From Chondrus crispus (taxonomy: Eukaryota; Rhodophyta; Florideophyceae; Gigartinales; Gigartinaceae): 64,000 bases of DNA. Numbering within the stretch: position 1 is the first letter of the stretch; each line of letters starts with the position of its first letter. This document shows positions 20,132-31,799 of this stretch, one piece after another. The translations under genes were made by a program, and so were the position numbers. Location of the stretch: the NCBI RefSeq assembly GCF_000350225.1, contig NW_005179033.1:124001-188000 (forward strand), read 5' to 3'. Under the pieces are notes generated by a model that had not been told where the DNA came from, did no database searches, and saw nothing but the letters and a program-made list of their open reading frames with translations.

Positions 20132-20524
20132 TTGGACGTCGTCGAGCTGGAAACTACCCCGGTGGACCAACCCAAGCGGGAGGACAAGAAGTTTGGAGAA
20201 CAAGAAGACATTAACCCCCCTAGTGCAGGAGATAATTTACACGTGGATAACACCGAGAAAATGTTTAATGAAATTATGGCTCGCTCTACAGTAACTAAGA
20301 CATTTCTACCCGTGCTACTGGAAGGCGTTAATAGGACACGGCATGGCGTGGCCACGTCCCGCATTGCAAAAAGGCGCGCTCCTGCGCCACTGCTGACCTG
20401 CAAGGTGTGCCACATTACTGTCCCGGCACGCACCAACTTTGTCAACATAAGGGCGGCAAGAAGCACCAACCATTGCCGACGAGTCTCATATTTGCGCGAG
20501 CGTAAATTAAACCGCAGAAATTAG
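20132..20524 (+). CDS. Hypothetical 130-aa protein in the copia B leader
   Basis: A frame from an in-frame ATG with mixed, non-repetitive composition: acidic N-terminal half (EDKKFGEQEDINPPS), then KMFNEIMARSTVTKTFLP, then a basic Cys-containing stretch (CKVCHITVPARTNFVNIR) that could be half a zinc ribbon, and a very basic end. It lies between the fold-back repeat and gag, where copia elements normally have no gene. It may be a captured host exon, an accessory retroelement protein or chance. Not recognised. Confidence 0.35.
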   Translation: MDVVELETTPVDQPKREDKKFGEQEDINPPSAGDNLHVDNTEKMFNEIMARSTVTKTFLPVLLEGVNRTRHGVATSRIAKRRAPAPLLTCKVCHITVPARTNFVNIRAARSTNHCRRVSYLRERKLNRRN

Positions 20525-20999
20525 AATTTTTAGTACCCAAAAAAGGTCGGTTCACTTTTCAAAAACCTCTTCGAAAATTGAAACACAAGTTTACAAAACA
20601 TTTCCGAAAACATGTTTTGCTACTTTTGAAAAATCTAATTACAGTTTGGTGCACCCTACTGCAATTGGCACCCCCTTCGTGGTACACTACATTCGCAACA
20701 CACACTTCCCACACGTGTGAACTATAACACGTGTGGAAATTGAACAAGATTAGCACGTATTCTTCGCGCACAAAATCGGATAAGTGTCACACGCTACACT
20801 AGGTGTGAACGTTGCACACGCGTTTACTACTGTAACAGATGTGAGCGTGGCAGACCTGTACGCGTATTCAACTGGAATTGGTGTGGGCCGTAAAAAGTCA
20901 AATGTTTAAGTATAATGCTAAGGTTAGAGAAAGTTTATGTTTCAAAGGCTGAAGTAACTTACTAAATTATTTTTCTGAGACTTTAACTCACCAAACGAA
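20525..20999. other. Copia B leader, no gene
   Basis: AT-rich. Around 20700-20880 several copies of CACACGTGTG-like palindromic words and related CACAC/GTGTG words occur (CACACGTGTGAACTATAACA, GGTGTGAACGTTGCACAC). No coding support. Confidence 0.4.
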
Positions 21000-22420
21000 A
21001 TGGAAAGCGTAGTTTACGAGGCAGCCAAAGAGACTATCACCAAGGAACTTAAATCTTCTACACCACCATCCTCAGTTCACCATGATATAATATCAGTTAT
21101 TACGCTAAACATTACTCGCGCCAAATCTGATAATATTTTGGACACAGATCTGGTAGAAAAACTACGTGAAGACCTTTCAATTGAAACTCTGTAGTCCTTT
21201 TTAAGTACTGAAGGTCACCACGTTCGTGCTCAGAATCATCTGTGGCTTTTTACGTGCAGAAGGTGTAGAGTATAACAGACATCTTGAAACTGACGCATCT
21301 CATGGGGATTAGTGAAAATGTTGTACCCAGACACGGACGACATCGATTTTGTTTACGAAAGACTTGTCCAATACAAGAAGAGCAGCCGAGCAAGTATGCC
21401 TATTAGAAAGGAAAAAGAACGTCAAGCCGGTCAACCAGTACAGATTTGTTGTCCAGGAAGACACGAATCGGAAGCAAAAGCCGCACAAAACATGGCTTTA
21501 CGATTCAAGAATCAAGACGAATTCACCGGAAACTGGATGAGGACCTCACGGAACACATCAACAACTACATTGAAGCCGCCCAGGACTACAACCTTGACCA
21601 AACGAACAAACTTGCTTTCTTCCACAACATATTCGATCGTGAGGCGAAGATATTCTATCGAGTGAAAGTGAGGGATAAGTGTGGAAACTTTGGTGAAGCA
21701 TGCCAAGCTATGTAAGACGAGTACAACAGCATCACTCGGCAGAACCGAATCAGAAAGTACCTCCAAAGCCTAAGACTCCACTCTTTGATGCATGCCAAGA
21801 AGCTCAATACCGCAGAGGCTTTGGAAGAGTTACGTGAGATTATCACACGTTTTCTCCTCAAGGACCATGAACTCACCGTTCCGAGTAAGAAAAGGTGGCA
21901 TACACAAATCTGTCGCTACTGTCCCGTGGGCCGAGTCAATTCTCGCAAAGTTGCAGTGCACATCTAATCCTTGGGACTTCCAACATTTGTACGCCGCACT
22001 CGACGCCGCCTGGCTTCAAGACCAGGAAGAGCAAGAAGGTAGAAAGAAAGATCTGAACATCGGTCAATCTTCCCTACATAAAGAGATAAAATCTTCATCC
22101 AAGTATACTCCTGATCTTTTACTACGAAGGTCAGAAATATTACGGACGACCGAAGAAACCAGGATCACGCTCATATGCCCCGTTTAGGCCCCCACAAGAT
22201 AGCATAAAAGCCGGCCAAAATAGGTTCGATCGTTACGGCAACCCCAGGCTTTGCAACAACTGCCACCACCCCAAACATTTCATCAGGGACTGCCCCAAAC
22301 CTCGAAACGTGATGCGAAATATCTCATCGCAAGTCAGGAGATATCCGAAGAGAAGTCATCAAATCCTTTCCGAACTCTGTCAACAAGTAGAGGACGTCTT
22401 GTTCTCTCCAGACGAATAAT
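21000..22420 (+). pseudogene. Copia B gag remnant with CCHC zinc knuckle
   Basis: From the ATG at 21000 a gag-like protein is spread over several frames. The 21446-21967 frame (QESRRIHRKLDEDLTEHINNY..., AEALEELREIITRF) is helical and gag-like, broken by a TAA at 21713. A further frame at 22249-22293 encodes CNNCHHPKHFIRDC, a perfect CX2CX4HX4C nucleocapsid knuckle for RNA binding. Frameshifts near 21200-21440 and 21970-22200 and multiple stops make it non-functional. Confidence 0.75.
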
Positions 22421-22819
22421 ACCCTTCTGCTGCCCTTACAAGGGAAAAATTCAATCAGGAGGACTCCACCTCATCCGAGGATGAGACGCATGAACATCCC
22501 GATAAAGGAGGACAAGTATTCCACGTTACTGGTTCTGAGAATCGGGGAATTGTATCAGTCCTGAATGCAGAGGATTTTTGAGGAGAGGCAGTCTAGTTTG
22601 CCGTCGTAGTTTGAAGTCGAAAGAAAATGACCCTTACTACGAGACTATCCTCAAGAAAAAACGGTCCAGGTACAAAATCTCGCGCAGGTCAAGGATAGCC
22701 TATGACATACGAAGAAACCGGCGTCTCAGAAAATTTTCCAGCGATGCAATGACCAATTCTGTGTTAAACTCTCGCCGAGGTCTTTCACATATGCGAATCA
22801 ATTTGGATGAACGCAGAAA

Positions 22820-25800
22820 AGACTGGCAGGGAGCTTGAATCGATACTGGAGCACAACGCACTGTTATCGGACTACTTTAGGCCAAAGCATACTGCAGATT
22901 TGTAGGATGTAAGTTCAAACTAAAAGCGAACTTCAACCAGTACAGATTTGGTGTTGATGTGCAGAAGTCAATTGGATCCATCTCAATTCGATTGCCGTTT
23001 CTCAAGGGCTTTGTGCCAATTGAAGTTGACGCAGTTAGAGCGAATGTACTTTTTCTTTGGGGATTGGACTTGCTCGATAAACTTCATCTTTACCTGGATA
23101 CGACAAGAAATGTCTAATCAGCTCTCCGGGAAGCGTTCTGCCCCAGTGGTGAGAAAGTTGGGACATGTCTACCTAGAATGGAATCGTAAAGAGGCAGTAC
23201 TCTTCTCAAGAAGTGAACTGGTCAAACTTCACAGAGGTTTCGACGCCCAAAGGACACGAAACTTCTGAATCTCATCAGAAAAGCTCGGCCGCACGAGGCC
23301 ACCGAGGCCACCACAAAAGTCTTGAAAGAGATTTCTAAGTCATGCAATACTTGTCAAAGGCTTGGATCACAACCAACTAGATTCAAGACCACGTTACCCA
23401 CACTACAAGAAGTTGAGTTCGTTGAAGAAATATCAATGGATCTGATGTTCATTGAAGGAAAAGCAATTCTGCATATTGTCGACACAGCAACTCCTTTCTG
23501 CTCGGCCATATTCTCAGACTCTCAGGGTCACAATTACGGACAATCAGTCAACGGAATATGGCTTGCTTTCCTTGAAGCGTGGTGCACTCTCTATACAGGA
23601 TTCCCTAACCGCGTCAGAACTGATACCGGATCCGTTTTCACTTCGCCTAGGTGGAAAGAAATGGCCGAAAGCGTGGAGATAGAACTTCGAATTTCAGGAG
23701 TTGAAGCTCACAACTCATTAGACCTCGTAGAAAGACTACACGCACCCCTCCGAATAATAAATCGAAAGATAATATTCGACGTTCCTCAAATTGACCGCAA
23801 CATTGCATTGAAACCGTCAATAAAAGCCATGAACGATACCAACGGAGATAACAGACTTGTTCCCTCACTACTTGTATTCAGGATAATACTAAGATTCCCA
23901 ATCATTAGCTCAGATATACCCTCTCAGAAAGAAAGAATGCTTGCACTTTCAAAGGCACAAATGGAAATGAATGCTGCAGTAGCAGAGAGGCGCATTCTTG
24001 CTGCTCTTACCAGATGCATGCCAACCGCAACAGATTTCGTATTTGAAATAGGTCAAGAAGTACTTGTATATCAAGAAAGAAGTAAAGAATGGATTGGACC
24101 TGCTACCATCACAGGTATAAGGGACAAAATAGCTGATGTCAAGAGCAACGACGGGCAATGGCATAAGACCATGAACATGCAACAAGTTAAGCCTTATTGT
24201 CGAGAAAGCTCTGAACCAACACACATGCTCTCACGCAACAAGTTCCTGACTACGATGTTGGAGCCGTTTAAGTCAGAAAACAGACCAAAGCCCTCTATTT
24301 TTGATGTAGAACTCACTGAAGTTATCAAACCTGGTGACCCTAGATCGACCGATGAAAGATTCAGAGCTGCAAAGAAAAAGGAGCTGAAAGGTTTGATTGA
24401 AGAAGGAACTTGGAACCTTGTCTGCAAGTCAGAAGTGCTTGAGAACGCAAATATTCTCGGTGGTAGATTTGTACTAGCAATATAGGATGAAGGCACTAAA
24501 GACGAAGTATAGAAAGCCCGTTTTGTAGTTCAAGGATACAGGGATAAGCTAAAACCGTCTCTTTTCCACGATACTGCTACGCCAAGGCAACACTCCACAC
24601 GAATTTTGATGGGATTGGCTGCAATATGCTGATTCCGATTATTTTCAACAGATGTGACCCAATCATACCTTCCAAGCGCGGAAAACTAATGAGGGATGTA
24701 TACATAATACCGACTGGAGATTTTGAACTGAACCAGGGCAAGTTGCTGAAGTTGCTAAAACAATTGTACAGTCTTGCCGACAGTGGTGATTACTGGGGCC
24801 GCACCATCAGCAATCACATAACAGAAGACTTCAACATGACCGGAACAACCGGTGATGGAGCATTTTTTTTCAAAAGCATACGATACAAGCTTGATGACAT
24901 GGGCCTTACCTACGTAGACGATGACCTCCAAGCAGGCACCAAGGAGTATTCAGATCTCGCCCACAAGACAGAAGAGAAGTTCAAGTGTACGGGAAGAGCT
25001 TACGATAAGTTCAATTTCGTCGGAGTACAGATTGAGAAAAAGGATTCTGAATACATGATTCACCAAACCTCGTACATTGGGAAGATAGAGAAGCTCTTAA
25101 ACACGGCCACGTACAAGTCATATCGATCTTTAAGAGACAAGTTAGCTTGGATTACGTACATTAGACCAGATATTAGTTTCTCCATTGCACAAGCCGCCAA
25201 GGTTACTGAATCACAGTATACTACAAATCTCAAACTTCAAATTCTATGCATCAACCGCATCATTAAACGACTGAAGAAAGAACCATATCTACCACTAACG
25301 TATCCCAAACTTGACGATAATCAGTTGCACATCAGAGTTTATTCAGATGCTTCGTATGCAAACAACTCCGACGGCTCTTCTCAGTTTGGATACATAATAT
25401 TTCTATGTGATAGCAGCAATCTTTTCCAACCACTCTATTGGTCGTCACATAAGGCTAAGCGATTGTCAAGATCAGTTTTAGGCAGGGAAACAATGGCCTT
25501 TGCTGACTCATTTAATATGGCCTTCATGCTCAGACATGACATACAGAAGATGATGGACATAAAGAAACCAATCTTAATGTTTTCGGTAGTCTATCAATAT
25601 CTGATGTTATCACAAAGGCATCTACAACGGTTGACAAAGTACTACTGATTGACTTCAAGGGAGCCAAAAAGGCGTTCCAGCAAAAGGAAATGGAACAGAT
25701 CGGATTCATTCCATCTGCACACAATCTAACCGACTGCTTGACAAGGACTAACGGGAACGATTCAATAATCAACACATTAAAAAGTGCACGAATCACGCAC

Positions 25801-25830
25801 CCCGTGAACCAATGGATTGACAGAAGCCAA
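22820..25830 (+). pseudogene. Copia B pol remnant (PR-INT-RT-RNase H)
   Basis: Order PR, pre-integrase zinc, INT, RT, RH identifies Ty1/copia. Protease: IDTGAQRTVIG at about 22838-22870. Pre-integrase zinc region: LIRKARPHEA and CNTCQRLG (about 23270-23360). Integrase core: ISMDLMF, RTDTGSVFTS and LVERLHAPLR carry the D, D and E (23430-23750). RT: STDVTQSYLPS near 24635, then TYVDDDLQAG near 24915, a YVDD variant typical of one copia subgroup. RNase H: YSDASYANNSDGSSQFGYI near 25340. Stops at 24483, 24510 and 24629 and a frameshift near 24670 divide it. The frame ends near 25830, just before the chromovirus insertion. Confidence 0.88.
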
Positions 25831-25846
25831 AATGAGAATACGTCAC

Positions 25847-25851
25847 GTCAG
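25847..25851. repeat. Target duplication GTCAG (left) of chromovirus 1
   Basis: GTCAG directly left of the LTR start at 25852 and again at 41982-41986 directly after the other LTR. Confidence 0.95.
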
Positions 25852-26471
25852 TGTAGCATAAACCCCCGGTCGCGTTGGGGGTTTAGCTGTGGTTCTTCGA
25901 AGACCTGTGTACGCGAGAGAGGACAAAAACACACACACCAGAAAACAACGCGACCGGTGGTAGCGTGGTAGAGCGGTGGGGAGCGGACGCGAACACAGTA
26001 CACGGTAGAGCGGTTCGACGCGCTCGACGCCCCGGGGCGGCGCTAGTTAGCGTTCTAGCACCGACGGGCGGAGGCGGATCCAGTTCGCGCGCGTACGTTC
26101 GCGACCGCTACCCGCGTTAGTTTCTAGTTAACGCGCTCGCGTTAAGAGAACGCGTTTAGAATAAGCGGATGCGGTTAGACCTGCGGTGGAAGATCTGGTA
26201 CCAAGCCCGTGCTTGTCCTTTTTCTCCCACCGCCGCCCGGTTGCCCTGTCGTTTAATATACAAGTGAATAATCTACCATACATACTACAATATCTATCTA
26301 GTGGCTTACACGGTAAGCTCGCGTTCCTTACTCCGGATTGCCCCACTGTACACGTGCACAGCGAGCATCAGGCGCGTACTTATAGCTGCGGGCGCACGCG
26401 CTGTCAAACGTGACATGTGTGTACAGTAGCCGCCCCCAGCAGTGAATAATCACCTTCGCGATTATGCTACA
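25852..26471 (-). repeat. Chromovirus 1 3' LTR
   Basis: 620 bp, TG...CA, ends in the inverted repeat TGTAGCATA/TATGCTACA; near-identical to 41362-41981. Confidence 0.95.
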
Positions 26472-26484
26472 TAGCCCCCCCTTA
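26472..26484 (-). promoter_or_regulatory. Chromovirus 1 polypurine tract
   Basis: Minus-strand TAAGGGGGGGCTA directly before the 3' LTR. Just upstream is a copy of the integrase 3' end (GTGAACGCGGACGTTCAC), so this whole junction duplicates the pol end at 33951-33981. Confidence 0.75.
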
Positions 26485-27416
26485 GGCGTGAACGTCCGCG
26501 TTCACTCTCTTGGTAGGGAGCGAGGGGGGGTTCTAGTCGAGGACGACGAGTCGAGTACCCATGCTTCGGTATCCACACGTCCACTTCCACCCTCGGCCCG
26601 GGGTGTATGCTCCGCGTGTAGCACTGCCTGTGTCTATCCGGTGCGCGCTTCTGATCCCTCATTCACCGTCGCGGTCCATCGACATGGCCTCTTCCATCGC
26701 CCGTCAAGGCGTGCTGGGCCCCGTACGACCAGCAATATGCGTTTTGCGTTTCCGCGGTCTATTCTAATGAGCGAGTAGGTCCAAATTTTTCTTCTGCGTC
26801 GCCGTCCGGTCCTTCGTGAGGCTCTGAGCGTGTCCTTGCGCATTCCGGGGTTCGACCCGTCATCAAGCGTGGATCCCCTCATCCCCCTTCCGCTTCCCCT
26901 CGAACTCTTTCTGATACCCTCGCATTGCCCATCCGCGAGTGAGCAGCACTTGTTGTTCCGTCTCGTACCTCCCCTCCTGGGATACGGCCTAACGCGTTCG
27001 TGGGGGTCAGCGGTGACCTATCCATCCGTGTGTGTGCGGCGACCCCGTGTGTCATGCGTGCGAGCCGGTCTGAGGGCGCATTCATTAGGACGCATGCAGT
27101 ATGATACGGCGCAGGGGCAAGCGGAGTGCGTACGCTTTGCGCGTTGGCTCGGCGGTGCACCGTGCGTCCTTCGTGAGAGACGAAATCGGGGTGTAGGATG
27201 CAGATGCGGGCGCAGCCGACTAGGTGAAAATTTGCCCTCCATTTTTTCCATTTTTTTCTCTTCCACGGCCACGACGGCGGCGGACGAGTCAACTGATCGA
27301 GCGCCAAAAGCTCTGCCCCGCTCCCCGCTAGTCGCGGGCTGTCCTGTCGTGCCGCTGGAGGTTTTTGCTCTTGACGCGCTCTCTTCCCGTCTCACCGCGC
27401 TCGGTCCTCCCCTCAG

Positions 27417-29593
27417 ATGCCCAACCACGTCAACGACAGGGGCTCGGGCCCGCGGCCTTCGGGCTCACCTCCTGACCCGCTATCGACCCTGTCGGCCAGC
27501 GACGCCGGTCGGGGTACCACAGTGTCACCAAGTGCCTAGGGGAACCCTTTAGGGGAGCACCGTTCCCCGTTCCAGAGGGCCCGCTCACGCGATTCCACGG
27601 TTTCGGTCGTTCTCGACGTCTGTGCGATACCTGCCTCGCAGGGGGAGAGCGCGTCCACGCCGCGCGTAGGCGGTTTTCTGTTGGCTCCCGCCCCCACGGT
27701 GATGCTTTACCAACCCGAAGAGGGTTCATACGGAGCTTGTGGGAGTTGCCGCTGTCCCGGAGCGCCAGTCAGTGAGCGCGTACGCACTGGGGCGGAGGAC
27801 ACCACCGCCGCGCCGTCCACCACCCAGTGGTTGGGGATGCCTTGGGAAGGTTCCGTGCCGCTCCCTCTCAGCCGACTGCGCTACCCGTGGCGTCGTCATG
27901 CGCGGATTCGAGTCACAGTGGCGGAGTTGCTAGCAAGTTCTGGCCTCCGCCCAGACCTCGTGCGCATTCGTAAGATCCATGAGGCGGGCTTCGCGGCGGA
28001 GTCGTCAGCGGCTCTCGACCGCCTTATGGCCGAGGGTAGGGGCACGGCGTACCAGGTGCCGGACTAGATTCCTTGCGATCGCACCTTCGCGTACAGCCCG
28101 GCGGAGGCGGAGTACATCGATCGCATGGCCTCTGCCATGTTCTCTGGCCCCCGCGGTGGTCCGCACCAGTTTGTGTTGTCTGGAATCTCGTCGCTTTACG
28201 TGTGCCCTCGGCCGTACGCGTATTCCAAACCACGCGTGTCTCTGCAAAAGTCCGCGAGTGCGTTGATGCGCTTCCACGGCATTGCGGTTGCGCATCACGA
28301 CTGGTCGGCGTACAGGAGGATCGATGAAGTCGATGGTCGCGTTTTCCGTTCCGCCTCGTTCGAAGGGAGACTCACCCCCGCTGACTTCCCGGCCTTACCT
28401 GACGCGGTCCGTACTTCCTCCCATCTTTGGGCATCCATCCGCTGCTACCGTTCATCCTGAAGCATTTTGGATACGCATGTCTCGACCTCCTCCATCCCGC
28501 TTGGGGCCTCCTCACGTATAACTGCGAACGCGAATGGGCTTGGTCTATGACCAGCGCCATAATAAGCGAGGTCTGCGTCAACCGGTGGTTGTTTATCCAG
28601 CCCCCCGCCACGCTTGCATATTTGGAGAGGGTCGCTATGGGACTTCCAAATGTGGCACTCCATCCTCTGGAGTGGCATTCTACGCACTTCCTCTGGACCT
28701 TCGGCTCTGCCATTGAGCTTCTGCAACGCGCGCTTCGCGTCGAAGAGGAGGCCCGGCGCCTGTGGACTGACTTCACGTTCGGCGAGCGGGCGGCGTTCCT
28801 GCAATATGATATTCGGAACGATACGTTCGTGTCCTCCTCCGAATCGGGTCCGACAACTCTCCCTCGTACGGGCGCGTTCGGGGGCGTAGGCTCCGACGCG
28901 CGTGAGGCGCGGCGCAAAAGGTACCGCGATTTGGACGCGGTTAGTCCGACCCTCGACGTCATAGGTGGTACGCCTTCCCGAGTTGCCAGGCTGTCGGTGG
29001 CTGGCCCTGCAGCGAAGCTGGCTCCTGTCGTGCCCCCGGTCCCGCCCCTGGCGCCGCTGGGGTGTGGGCCTATTCGCGGGTCCGAGGTGCGCGACCTCCC
29101 CGTTGCCCGGCGCGAAGTGGCAGACATACCCAAGCTCTCTCGAGCTCTGGGTAATTTACGGGACCGCGCCTGGTCGGTCAGGGAATTATTGGTAACGTTG
29201 TCCACCTGGTTCTTGGAGCGGACGGATGACTCGCACCGCCGAGCCAGTGAATGCGAGCGGCTGTCATCGGAGTTACAGCTCGCCACGGAGGAGTTACGAC
29301 GGTCTCGGGAGGATAAGCTCCAGCATATGGACGCGTATGAGCGCGCGTGCGCTGACCGGGACCGGTACCGCAGGGAGCGTGACGCACTCCGCAACAGCAG
29401 AGCGATGTCTTCCGGCGGGGGTGGCCTACCGCCCCTGAACCCTACTCCTGTGTGGCGGGAGCCTGTCCGCGATCCGTACGCGCACATTCCAACCTACGCC
29501 GAGGTGCACGAGGTCCCTCGTCATCCCAGCTATTGTCCCCCGGACCCCTACGGTGCGGGTCCGGAGGGAGCCCCGGGTAGGGCTAACCCGTGA
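27417..29593 (+). pseudogene. Antisense cargo reading frame, about 725 codons, broken
   Basis: Plus-strand frame, opposite to gag-pol, inside chromovirus 1. It starts at ATG 27417 (MPNHVNDRGSG), has in-frame TAGs at 27537 and 28065, and shifts frame near 28400; the last segment runs open to 29593. The N-terminus is Pro/Ser/Gly-rich; 28125-28430 and 28430-28840 encode a helical globular region (FILKHFGYACLDLLHPAW, FLWTFGSAIELLQRALR). About 29100-29400 is a strong coiled coil (ECERLSSELQLATEELRR); the tail is Pro/Tyr-rich. Antisense genes are known in some plant gypsy elements (Ogre/Tat aORF) and in deltaretroviruses, but I see no similarity to those. Could be a captured host gene or gag-like gene. 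Not recognised. Confidence 0.6.
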
Positions 29594-30046
29594 TTTCGAG
29601 ACTTGGTCATAGTTGCCCGTCGGTAAGTAGTCGTGCGTGTAGATGGTTACCGTAAAAAAAGGGGCTGCTCAACGGCCGTCTTCTTTGAATATTCTTTTGC
29701 AACGCGTCCAAATTTTGCAACGCAACAAGTTATCTTGTGGCAGTGCCGACCGTTTCACACACCACAGAGGCGGGTTGGCGAATCGTCCGATAGCACGCCG
29801 TACCTCCCGTCTCAGCTGACCTGGGACCTTTCTACAGCGCCATCTGCGCTTATCGCTCCTCACGCGACCTCCTCCGGTCTCCTTTTGGAACATCCCCTCC
29901 CCTTTCTCGCTGTGCTCAACGGGCGACGACGAGTGCCAGAAAGCAGCGGTCAGCGCGGGCAGGGGCCACGTGAAGCATGGGGGGGCGTGCCTGCGCGGCG
30001 CGACATGCGCGCGTACGCATAGGACAGCCTGATGCTCTTGATCAAA
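29594..30046. other. Cargo spacer between convergent frames
   Basis: No frame with support. A poly-purine patch (AAAAAAAGGGG) at about 29655 and inverted GGCATG/CATGCC words around 30100-30135 are the only structures. Confidence 0.4.
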
Positions 30047-31797
30047 TCACCTAAAATTTTCCGAAAAAACTCCGGAGGCAATTTTTTGGCCAAAAATCTG
30101 GCATGATCGGTGATTGGTGCGCTCTCGTGCGCATGCCAAAAATTTCCGGAAATTAAAATACGACCGCGTCGGGCGTAGCCCCTGCGGTGGCACGCTGCTC
30201 GGCGTACAGTACGAATGCCATGCCGTACTGCAGCGCCCCAAGAGGAGCGGCTTCCTCGCTTCCGCCGCGACGGCCTCTGCGTACGGCCTGCGCTTTCGCT
30301 CGTACTCTGCAAACGCCTCGAGGTGCCCATCGGGCCAGTGCCAGTACGTGGCGAGCTCCGCCGCGAGGACAAAGGCGTCTTCGGCAGCCAGGCATGCGCC
30401 CTTCGCCATGTTGGGCGTGACAACGTGCGCGGCGTCGCCGACGAGTGCGACGCGCGGCGAGCTCCAGCCGGGGAGCGCGCGCCCGTCCTCGATGGCGTGC
30501 ATGTAGAAGGCGTGGTCGGGCGTCGCGTCGTGCAGCGACTTGAGCGTCTCGGGCCATGGGCAGGGGTCGAGCTTTTTGCGCGTGCGCGGCATCTCCGCGG
30601 CAGGCATCTTCACCCACCCGTAGGCCTGCGAACCGTCCGCGCTCATGTGGCAGAACGAGGAGCGCAGGCCGGCGCCGTAGTTGATGCGCATGGTGCGGTC
30701 GGCGGGGGGGTCCGGGAGGAGCGCGGCGACGCGGGGATGAACGCCCCCGGCGGAGAGGTCCAGCACGCCGCGGTAGCACACCTCGCCGCAGAAGGCGACG
30801 GCGTCGGGCGCGGCGTCGGGGGCTGACACGTGCCCGCGGAGGCTCGAGCGCGCGCCGTCGGCGGCGATGACGATGCGCGACTTAAGCTTGGTCTTGCGCG
30901 GGATGGCGGCGGGGTCGTCGTCGTCGGACACGCGGAAGGTGGTAGTGGCAGAGTCGTCGTCCTCGTGCTCGGTGACGCCGATGACGTCCGCGCAGTACAC
31001 GATGACGCCCAGCGGGACCAGGCGGTGCAGCTCGCGCATGTGCCGCTCGCGCGACACGAGGACGAAGCTCTCGCCGGTTCCGTGCGTGACGGCGTCCCTG
31101 TTGGGGGTCTTGAGCACGGTGGCGACGGGCGCGGCGGCGTCGGGGGATTCAATGCCCCCCGGGGTGGAGAACTGCATGTTGCATAGATGGACCGTGTGCA
31201 GCGGGAAGCAGTGGGTGTCGAAAAAGTCGGAAGGGACGCCGAGCGTCTTAAGGATGGTGATGGCGGGCGGCCAGAGGGCGAGATCGACGCCGGCGCCGGC
31301 GTCCGCGGGGGAGGTGCGGCGTTCTGGTAAGACGACGCGGCGGCGCAGACTTATTAGCGTGGCGGCGGCGACCCAGCCGCCGACGCCTGCGCCGACGACG
31401 GTGACGTCGCAGTCTGTCCGGAGAGCTGACGGCGGCGTGGCGGGGAGACGGTTGAGGTCGAGCGAGACGTGGGTGAGGTCTGGGGATGTGCCCGTGTCTG
31501 CGGCGGAGGCGGCGGCGTGAGGAGGCGGCGCAGGAGGACTTTGGAGCAGCCGGTGAGCGGGGTGGCGTGCTTGTTGAGGCGGTCCGAGGCGAGGTCGTAG
31601 ACTTCGCCGAGGAAGTGGGTGGCGAACTGGGTGAGCAGGATGAAGAGCCAGCCGCAGAGGAAGGTGGGCGGGTGCAGCGAGGGGGCGAGGAGCGCGGCCG
31701 CGAGGTAGGTGGTGGCCGAGAGTACGGTCATCTTCGCGCGCGAGAGCCGCACGAGATTGCGCAGCATCGGCGCGGCGGTGGAGATGGAGGGTGTCAT
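30047..31797 (-). pseudogene. Chimeric UbiA-prenyltransferase / FAD-monooxygenase gene, captured
   Basis: From ATG 31797 the protein starts like a UbiA-family membrane prenyltransferase: LVRLSRAKMTVLSATTYLAA, a membrane helix (FLCGWLFILLTQFATHF) and the Asp-rich site GEVYDLASDRLN followed by HATPLTG. After about 90 residues, near 31500, it shifts frame into a group-A flavoprotein monooxygenase: dinucleotide-binding VTVVGAGVGG (near 31400), DG motif IAADGARSSLRG, and GD motif ALVGDAAHVVTPNMAKGA with following EDAFVLA. Near the 3' end a second shift fits better (ALQYGMAFVLYAE). UbiA and FAD-monooxygenase partners occur together in meroterpenoid and quinone pathways. The UbiA part is only about a third of a domain, so activity is unlikely. 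It lies in the env position of chromovirus 1, same strand as pol. Confidence 0.75.
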
Positions 31798-31799
31798 GG

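Noticed and set aside
26561..27552. Plus-strand frames at 26561-26767 and 26830-27552 as cargo genes
   Set aside because: They are in other frames than the 27417-29593 frame, lack motifs and are mirrored by equally long minus-strand frames.
30187..31520. Long plus-strand frames over the FAD-monooxygenase region
   Set aside because: They are antisense shadows in GC-rich sequence; flavoprotein motifs are only on the minus strand.
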